From NCBI GenBank assembly GCA_937873255.1, contig CALMVM010000515.1, positions 1 through 11,149 of the forward strand: a stretch of DNA of 11,149 nucleotides. The letters are read 5' to 3'. This DNA is from an uncultured Verrucomicrobiota bacterium (GTDB lineage Bacteria; Verrucomicrobiota; Verrucomicrobiia; Chthoniobacterales; SZAS-18). The notes below the pieces were generated by a model. It was not told where the DNA came from. It did not search any database and saw nothing but the letters and a program-made list of their open reading frames with translations. Shown piece after piece: positions 6,359 through 11,149 of this stretch. A program made the position numbers and the translations under genes. Every line of letters begins with the position of its first letter. The stretch's first letter is position 1.

Positions 6359-7594
6359 CTACCTTTTCTTGCGACCGCTCGAATAGCTGTATCCCTTGCC
6401 CGAACGTCCGCCGGAGACCTTCAACCGCTCCAGGCTCGCGCCTTCCTTCAGGTTGAAAAGCTGGGTGTAGAGATAGTTGAAGGTGTCGATTTTCACGCGC
6501 GGAATCGGTCGCCCGATGAAGCGCTCGATGGCCTGGACGTGGTTCACGTCCTCCGCCGTGAAGATCGTCAGAGCGTCGCCCTCCTTTTGCGCGCGACCGG
6601 TGCGGCCGATGCGGTGGACGTAATCCTCGGGATGCTGCGGCACGTCGAAATTGACGACGTGCGTCACGCCCGCGATGTCGAGCCCGCGCGCGGCGATGTC
6701 CGTCGCCACGAGCACCTCGAACGTCCCGTCGCGGAACCCGGCGAGTGACTCCTCGCGTTCCTTTTGCGCGCGGTCGGAATGCAGCACGGCGACCTTGTGA
6801 CCCTCGCCGATCAAACGTGCCGCGACCTGGTCCGCGCCGATCTTCATGCGGCAAAACACGATGACGCTCTCGTACTTCGTGTGTTCGAGTAGCGCGTGGA
6901 GCAACTCGAACTTCTGCGCGCTCGCGCACGGATAAAGATTATGCGTCACCGTCTCGGCGGGCGACTGGCGCATGCCGATGGAGATCGTCTCGGGCGTTTT
7001 CATCGCCCACTTCACGAGCCCGTCAATCTCCGGCGGGATCGTGGCGGAAAACAGGAGCGTCTGGCGTTCCTTCGGGCAGGCTTCGAGCATCCGGCGAACG
7101 TCGGGCAGGAAACCCATGTCCAATAGTCGGTCGGCCTCGTCGAGCACGACGACCTCCAGTTCCTTGAAGGACAATTCTCCACGCTCCAGGTAATCCAACG
7201 CACGCCCCGGCGTAACGACCCACACGTCCATCCCCTTTTGGAGCAATTCGGACTGTTTGCCGTAGCCGACGCCGCCGTACATCACGCCGCACCGCACCGG
7301 GCTGAAGCGGCCGAACGTCTTGAACGCGGCTTCCACCTGATAGGCCAGCTCACGCGTCGGCTCGATGATGAGCGCGCGGGGATGCCGGCTCTTGTGCGGG
7401 CGGTCCAGCCGCGTGAGGATCGGCAGCGCGAAGGCGGCCGTCTTGCCCGTGCCAGTCTGGGCGGAACCGATCACGTCGCGGCCGGCGAGCACGAGCGGGA
7501 TGGCCGCCTGTTGAATGGGAGTCGGCTCGGTAAACCCGGCCGCGCGGACGGCAAGCTGCACGTCCTCGGATAATTGTAGATCGTCGAAAACCAT
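6359..7594 (-). CDS. rhlE: DEAD-box ATP-dependent RNA helicase, RhlE-like
   Basis: Cytoplasmic RNA-remodelling ATPase, acting in ribosome assembly or mRNA turnover in relatives. From the ATG at 7594 there are 411 residues with every core motif in order: Q motif GFTEPTPIQQ (20-29), Walker A AQTGTGKT (45-52), PTRELA (79-84), TPGR (128-131), DEAD (152-155), SAT (183-185), VIVFCRMK (244-251), ARGLDI (302-307) and HRIGRTGRA (327-335). The C-terminal tail after 370 is short and ends with basic, Ser/Gly-rich GRKKR, likely RNA-binding. I set the start at MVFDDLQLSE, which is where RhlE-type proteins begin; an in-frame ATG at 7726 would add 44 unrelated residues. RhlE rather than RhlB, SrmB or CsdA is favoured by compact length and the FDDLQLSEDV opening; the exact paralogue is uncertain. 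Confidence 0.95.
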   Translation of the reverse strand: MVFDDLQLSEDVQLAVRAAGFTEPTPIQQAAIPLVLAGRDVIGSAQTGTGKTAAFALPILTRLDRPHKSRHPRALIIEPTRELAYQVEAAFKTFGRFSPVRCGVMYGGVGYGKQSELLQKGMDVWVVTPGRALDYLERGELSFKELEVVVLDEADRLLDMGFLPDVRRMLEACPKERQTLLFSATIPPEIDGLVKWAMKTPETISIGMRQSPAETVTHNLYPCASAQKFELLHALLEHTKYESVIVFCRMKIGADQVAARLIGEGHKVAVLHSDRAQKEREESLAGFRDGTFEVLVATDIAARGLDIAGVTHVVNFDVPQHPEDYVHRIGRTGRAQKEGDALTIFTAEDVNHVQAIERFIGRPIPRVKIDTFNYLYTQLFNLKEGASLERLKVSGGRSGKGYSYSSGRKKR

Positions 7595-7644
7595 GGGAAG
7601 AAACGGGCCGCCGCACCCCGGAAGCCCTCGCAAACACTGACAGG

Positions 7645-7657
7645 ATTGATATAAATT
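7645..7657 (-). promoter_or_regulatory. AT-rich patch, candidate -10 region of the helicase gene
   Basis: The 159-base gap between the helicase start and the TPR gene (7595-7753) is GC-rich except for this patch, which reads AATTTATATCAAT on the minus strand and contains TATATC (four of six -10 positions). A start near 7640 would give a leader of about 45 bases. No convincing -35 lies at the right distance. Apart from this patch and the imperfect hairpin at 7720-7741, nothing else was seen in the gap. Confidence 0.25.
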
Positions 7658-7719
7658 CCGCGCTGGAAGGCGGATTCCTCCCAAGGCAAGCAGGCGCAAC
7701 GTAGCGGCGGAACGCCCTC

Positions 7720-7741
7720 CCGGCAAGTCGCGGCTTCCCGG
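7720..7741 (-). terminator. Imperfect hairpin after the TPR gene
   Basis: CCGGCAAG and CTTCCCGG pair over 8 positions with one mismatch and a 6-base loop. On the minus strand it starts 12 bases after the TPR gene stop and has no T-run behind it. It is a possible terminator or 3'-end structure. Confidence 0.25.
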
Positions 7742-7753
7742 CCCGCGTGCCGT

Positions 7754-9094
7754 TCAGAGCAAACCGCGTTCTTCGAGATGACGACGTATCGTCGGAAGCT
7801 GGACGAGCGGTGCGTAAAAACCGTCGCTGGCCCGGTCGGCGTTGAAGTGAATGCTCAGGATGCCCTGTTCGGCGTACGCCAGCATCATCGGCAGAATTGT
7901 TTTTACCTTCAGCGACAGCGACAACGCCTGGCCGTCCGGCTGAAGGAGGCCGTTTTCCTTGGCAAACGCGTGCAGCCGGCGGCCGTCCGTGAACGCCTTG
8001 ACCATCGGCGCACCGTCGGCGACCCCCGCGTTCGTGCAAAAATACGGCTGCACGTCGGGCAATTCGCCACGCGCGACGAACTGCCACGCTTCGAGCCGGA
8101 ACACCGACGCGTACAGGGCGTCGCGCTCGCCCTGCCCGGCGTTCGGGCTGCTCGCCGTCCGCGCGAGTGCGTCGAAGTCCGGTTCCGCCGACGCGGGCGC
8201 GGCCGGTTGCGCGCCCGGGAGGTTGCCGGGATCGCGCCCGGCAATGATCGTCTGGATTCGTTCGCGCGCGGCGTCCATGGTCAGGCCGAGTTTTGTCAGC
8301 AATTCGCCGTAGCCGTTGGCGGCCGGGACGAGGTAGGCATGCTGGTTGCCCGTGCGCTGCTCATAGCCGACGAAGATCTCCAGGTGGCGTCGGGAGAGAG
8401 GCTCGGCTTCGGCGGCGCGGCCGGTGTCGGCCAGCAACCGGGCGAGGTTGTTGAGCGCGATGGCGACGTTCTCGTGGTCCGGGCCGAAGTGGCGGATGAA
8501 GAGATCGAGCGCGTATCGGCGGTTCGATTCGGCTTCCGCGTTCCGGCCGTTGCGTTCGAGGATCGCCGCGAGGTTGTTCAGCACGCTGGCAACCTCGATG
8601 GTGTCGGGACCCGCCTTGGCAAAAATGTCGAGCGCACGGCGAAACAGCGGCTCCGCCTCCGCGAACTGGCCGGCGCGCTTGAACATCAGCGCGAGGTTGT
8701 TGCAGGCCGTGCCGGTCTTCACGTGCGACGCCCCCTGGCTCGCTTCCGCCGCCGCGACGGCCCGGCGCAGGAGTGGTTCGGCTGCCTCGCAACGCCCGTT
8801 CTGGCTAAGGAAATCTCCCAGGTTGGTCAGGCAATCGGCGGTCACGGCGTGGTTTTCGCCCAGGTTTGTCTCGGCGAGCGTGAGAGCACGACGCAGCAGC
8901 GATTCGCACTCAGCCTTGCGTTGGGTGAGAACCAACGCCAACCTCTGACGAGTCAACTCGACCACCTCCGGGATGACCGACGGCGCGGGTGCCATCGCTT
9001 GCGGCGGCAACGGCGGCGGGGTCAGCGGCCCCCGGGTGAACGCCTCCGGCGGCAGCGGCGGGGGAATCGGCGGCGGGCCGTCAGGCGTACTCAT
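7754..9094 (-). CDS. TPR-repeat protein with SseB-like C-terminal domain
   Basis: The 446-residue, probably cytoplasmic protein has no signal peptide. Residues 1-40 are a Pro-rich tail (PPPIPPPLPP, LTPPPLPPQ). Residues about 60-270 hold at least four tetratricopeptide repeats of the 41-42-residue kinesin-light-chain/TPR_12 type, marked by NNLALMF, NNLAAIL and NNLARLL at regular spacing with AEAEPL(F/S)RR helices after each. A linker rich in Ala/Pro follows (about 288-303). Residues about 306-446 resemble the N-terminal SseB fold: an ALYASVFRLEAWQFVARG helix, then PMVKAFTDGRRLHAFAKENG (the characteristic FTD then helix) and GILSIHFNADRAS near the end. SseB-like domains occur in secretion- and enhanced-serine-sensitivity proteins and in actinobacterial and other fusions; their role is poorly known. 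TPRs imply protein binding. It lies 86 bases after glpX on the same strand. Confidence 0.85.
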   Translation of the reverse strand: MSTPDGPPPIPPPLPPEAFTRGPLTPPPLPPQAMAPAPSVIPEVVELTRQRLALVLTQRKAECESLLRRALTLAETNLGENHAVTADCLTNLGDFLSQNGRCEAAEPLLRRAVAAAEASQGASHVKTGTACNNLALMFKRAGQFAEAEPLFRRALDIFAKAGPDTIEVASVLNNLAAILERNGRNAEAESNRRYALDLFIRHFGPDHENVAIALNNLARLLADTGRAAEAEPLSRRHLEIFVGYEQRTGNQHAYLVPAANGYGELLTKLGLTMDAARERIQTIIAGRDPGNLPGAQPAAPASAEPDFDALARTASSPNAGQGERDALYASVFRLEAWQFVARGELPDVQPYFCTNAGVADGAPMVKAFTDGRRLHAFAKENGLLQPDGQALSLSLKVKTILPMMLAYAEQGILSIHFNADRASDGFYAPLVQLPTIRRHLEERGLL

Positions 9095-9147
9095 GGGTCG
9101 ATGGTGTCGGCGGGTTCGTGCGATTCGCGTCCGGTCTTAGCTGGAAC

Positions 9148-9165
9148 GCGTTGACCCGTCAACGC
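9148..9165. repeat. Perfect 8-bp dyad between glpX and the TPR gene
   Basis: GCGTTGAC-CC-GTCAACGC is a perfect inverted repeat with only two central bases, 15 bases after the glpX stop and 53 bases before the TPR gene ATG on the minus strand. It could act as a protein-binding operator (tight spacing suits a dimeric repressor) or fold as RNA with a 7-bp stem and 4-base loop. No T-run follows. Confidence 0.5.
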
Positions 9166-9180
9166 TTGCAAGGGCGGTTG

Positions 9181-10317
9181 CTATCGCCCGCCGTCCGCCG
9201 ATTCCGACTCGTTGGGCGTCGCGGACAGCCGCCGGTTCTGCCCGCTGCTGCGCAACCGCAGGCTCTTGAACTCGAAGTCATGGTACGTCTCGATGTAGCG
9301 CAGGGTCCGGTTTTGCGCACGCATTACGACGGAGTGCGTCACCGCCGAATTGCCCCGCATCCGTACGCCCCGCAGGAGCGCGCTGTCGCTGATCCCCGTC
9401 GCGCAAAAGATGATGTTTTTGCCGTGCGCGAGATCGTCCGCGAAGAACACCTTACCCAGCATGTCCCCGTGGCCGTCGGCGACCAGCCGGGCGCGTTCGT
9501 CGTTGTCGCGCGGCCACATCATCGCCTGCAAATCGCCGCCCAGGCACTTGATGCCCGCCGCCGCCAACACCGCCTCCGGCGCGCCGCCGACGCCGAGGTA
9601 GAGGTCGATCCCGCTGTCCGGCAGCGAGGGCCCCATCGCCGCCGTGATGTCGCCGTCGGCGATGAGCCGCAGGGACGCGCCCGACGCGCGGATTTCCTTG
9701 ATTAGCTCCGCATGCCGGGGGCGGTCGAGCACCATCACGACCAATTCGCCCATCCTTTTGCGCAACGCCCGGGCCGCGCCGATGATCGTTTCCTCCACCG
9801 GGTTCTGGAGCGCGACGGCGCTGAACCCCTCGCGTCGCAGGTAACCGACCACGCGTGGTCCGTAGGCCAGCTTCATCATGTAGAAGGACGGGACGTCCTG
9901 CATCGACGTGATCTGTCCCGGCGCGGGGCTCGCGGCGGCGAGGCAGGAGATGGAATTCGGCGCGCCTTTGGCGATGTTGGTCGTGCCGTCGATGGGGTCG
10001 AGCGCGATATCGTACTTCACGCTGCCCGGCCGCCAGGTGCCGAGGTGTTCGCCCTTGAAAATGCCCGGGGCCTCGTCCTTGATCCCCTCGCCGATGACAA
10101 CCTCGCCGCAGATGTTGATGAGGTCGAACATTCCTCTAATCGCGTCGCACGCCGCCTGGTCGGCGAGTTCCTTTTCGCCGCGTCCGAGCCACGGTAGGGA
10201 GTTGAGCGCGGCGGCCTCGGTGGCGCGCACGAAATCGAGTTCGACGATGCGCTCGATGTCGTCGTAGTGTTGCGCCTCGGGCGAGAGCGAACGGTGGTGG
10301 GCGGGCAGCTGTTTCAT
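9181..10317 (-). CDS. glpX: Fructose-1,6-bisphosphatase class II (GlpX)
   Basis: Hydrolyses fructose-1,6-bisphosphate to fructose-6-phosphate in gluconeogenesis, with divalent metal, in the cytoplasm. The 378 residues carry the class II signatures: GEGIKDEAP (76-84), DPIDGTTN (107-114, the Li-sensitive phosphatase metal site), DGDITAAM (221-228) and GVGGAPEAVLAAA (242-254), with the GGDLQAMMWPRD segment after. E. coli GlpX is about 336 residues; here a C-terminal tail of roughly 30 extra residues, polar and Ser/Arg-rich (from about 350), extends the core. In some lineages GlpX also hydrolyses sedoheptulose-1,7-bisphosphate; the sequence does not settle that. ATG at 10317 is preceded by CCCCCTTT, with no Shine-Dalgarno. 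It is divergent from the MBL-fold gene (124-base gap), and followed by the TPR gene, with which it may share a transcript. Confidence 0.97.
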   Translation of the reverse strand: MKQLPAHHRSLSPEAQHYDDIERIVELDFVRATEAAALNSLPWLGRGEKELADQAACDAIRGMFDLINICGEVVIGEGIKDEAPGIFKGEHLGTWRPGSVKYDIALDPIDGTTNIAKGAPNSISCLAAASPAPGQITSMQDVPSFYMMKLAYGPRVVGYLRREGFSAVALQNPVEETIIGAARALRKRMGELVVMVLDRPRHAELIKEIRASGASLRLIADGDITAAMGPSLPDSGIDLYLGVGGAPEAVLAAAGIKCLGGDLQAMMWPRDNDERARLVADGHGDMLGKVFFADDLAHGKNIIFCATGISDSALLRGVRMRGNSAVTHSVVMRAQNRTLRYIETYHDFEFKSLRLRSSGQNRRLSATPNESESADGGR

Positions 10318-10441
10318 AAAGGGGGTGATTCAGCGTAAAGCGCGCGCGCGGAAAGTAAACCGGCCCCCCGGACGATGCCCGGCGCGGTTTTATCGATGGC
10401 CCGCCGCCTGTACTTCGGCCGGCGCGGCGGTACGGTGAACC
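10318..10441. promoter_or_regulatory. Divergent intergenic region, glpX / MBL-fold gene
   Basis: This 124-base gap must hold both divergent promoters. It contains a pure alternating G/C tract of 11 bases (10340-10350) flanked by GTAAA at 10335-10339 and 10355-10359, exactly 20 bases apart, and an AT-rich GTTTTATCGAT at about 10387. No consensus promoter pair could be assigned to either strand. Confidence 0.35.
10401..10430 (+). other. Leader hairpin before MBL-fold gene
   Basis: CCGCCGC (10401-10407) and GCGGCGG (10424-10430) form a perfect 7-bp stem with a 16-base loop, ending 11 bases before the ATG at 10442. If in the transcript it could affect ribosome access. GC-rich DNA makes such stems common, so weight is low. 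Confidence 0.25.
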
Positions 10442-11149
10442 ATGTCCGCCAAGCCGCCTGGCCTCCATCCGATCCGCAACGTGATGGGCTGCTCCCACCT
10501 GCTCGTCGAGGACGATGGCAAGAGCGCGGTGTTCCTCGACGCCGGGTTTTTCGGCGAGATGGGACGGTTGCGGCGGCTCTTGCGGCGGCTCGGCTTAAAG
10601 CCGCATGACGTGAAGGCCATTCTCTTGACCCACGGCCATCTCGACCACGTCGGCAACCTCGTCGCCCTACGCGAATGGACCGGCGCGCCCGTTTACGCTC
10701 ACGCGGAGGAACGCGCCCACGTCGAAGCGCAATACCCTTACACGGGTCTGAGCCGGGTGTGCGGTTGGCTGGAAACGGCCGGACGCCTCGTGTTGCGCCG
10801 GCCGGTCGGCACGGTGGACCGGACGTTCGCGGACGGCGAGGTGCTTCCGTTCTGGGGCGGGCTGCGTGTGGTCCATCTGCCGGGCCACACACGTGGGCAT
10901 TGCGGGTTTTACAGCGAGCGGCACGATCTCCTGTTCAGCGGCGACCTGTTCGCAAGCTACTTTTGGCATACCCACCTGCCGCCCCCGATCCTCAACAGCG
11001 TTCCGGCGGAGTTCCCCGCCAGCTTCCGGCGCGTGGCGGAACTCCGGCCGCGCGGGATCGTGCCGAACCATTACGATCTGCTCGACCCGGAGAAATTGCG
11101 CCGGCGCTTCGACCGGCTCTACGCGCGCAAATTCCTTCAGCTCCACGCG
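10442..11149 (+). CDS. MBL-fold metallohydrolase, 3'-truncated by window edge
   Basis: Metallo-beta-lactamase-fold hydrolase; members include glyoxalase II and many esterases and thiolesterases. The frame is open from ATG at 10442 to the last base, giving 236 residues without a stop. All five metal-ligand motifs are in place: HGHLDH (His64, His66, Asp68, His69), PGHTRGH (His149), SGDLF (Asp168) and PNHYD (His210), consistent with a two-metal active site. The N-terminal strands MGCSHLLVEDDGKSAVFLD lead into the fold in the usual way. An insertion of Arg-rich, aromatic sequence (about 97-125) lies between motifs 2 and 3. The substrate cannot be told. A weak GGTGA stands 5 bases before ATG. The protein is near complete at fold level; the C-terminal end is missing. 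Confidence 0.94.
   Translation, partial: MSAKPPGLHPIRNVMGCSHLLVEDDGKSAVFLDAGFFGEMGRLRRLLRRLGLKPHDVKAILLTHGHLDHVGNLVALREWTGAPVYAHAEERAHVEAQYPYTGLSRVCGWLETAGRLVLRRPVGTVDRTFADGEVLPFWGGLRVVHLPGHTRGHCGFYSERHDLLFSGDLFASYFWHTHLPPPILNSVPAEFPASFRRVAELRPRGIVPNHYDLLDPEKLRRRFDRLYARKFLQLHA

Noticed and set aside
7595..7726. N-terminal extension of the helicase to ATG 7726
   Set aside because: The added 44 residues are not RhlE-like; the family normally begins at the FDDL segment right after ATG 7594.
7778..9154. 458-residue plus-strand frame opposite the TPR gene
   Set aside because: Very Arg/Gly/Val-rich with no family character; the opposite strand has clear TPR repeats.
1..11149. Mobile elements, CRISPR arrays, tRNA/rRNA genes, toxin-antitoxin or defence systems
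   Set aside because: No transposase, integrase, nuclease, regularly spaced repeat or RNA-gene signature was seen; the window is mainly housekeeping genes.

Overview
The window reads as ordinary chromosomal DNA from a high-GC, diderm-type bacterium. The best guess at a lineage is Verrucomicrobiota, possibly an Opitutae-like group. This is an inference from three things: a prepilin peptidase with a large soluble insert, a GlpX-type fructose bisphosphatase, and a near absence of Shine-Dalgarno motifs before the start codons. No 16S or other lineage marker is present. There are no insertion sequences, phage genes, tRNA or rRNA genes, CRISPR arrays or toxin-antitoxin pairs, and I found no defence or mobile system.

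Layout. (1) Bases 1-1253, plus strand: the 3' part of a type IV prepilin peptidase, then a 97-aa protein of unknown function. (2) Bases 1273-4131, minus strand: a possible three-gene run of aldose-1-epimerase-like protein, small exported SPOR-like protein, and homoserine dehydrogenase, with gaps of 57 and 45 bases. (3) Bases 4236-6340, plus strand, divergent from that run: an exported CxxC protein with a C-terminal membrane anchor, a GT-B-like protein whose TTG start overlaps the previous stop, a glutaredoxin, a strong hairpin, and an unlisted 34-aa single-span membrane microprotein. (4) Bases 6359-10317, minus strand: an RhlE-type DEAD-box RNA helicase, a TPR protein with an SseB-like C-terminal domain, and class II fructose-1,6-bisphosphatase. 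(5) Bases 10442 to the end, plus strand: an MBL-fold metallohydrolase that runs off the window.

Most genes are housekeeping (amino-acid synthesis, gluconeogenesis, sugar anomer interconversion, RNA remodelling, redox) and do not form one pathway. The parts that deserve a second look are the insert in the prepilin peptidase, the translationally coupled exported CxxC / GT-B-like pair, the 34-aa microprotein, the TPR-SseB-like fusion, hairpins without U-tracts shortly after several stop codons, and the Shine-Dalgarno-poor starts.
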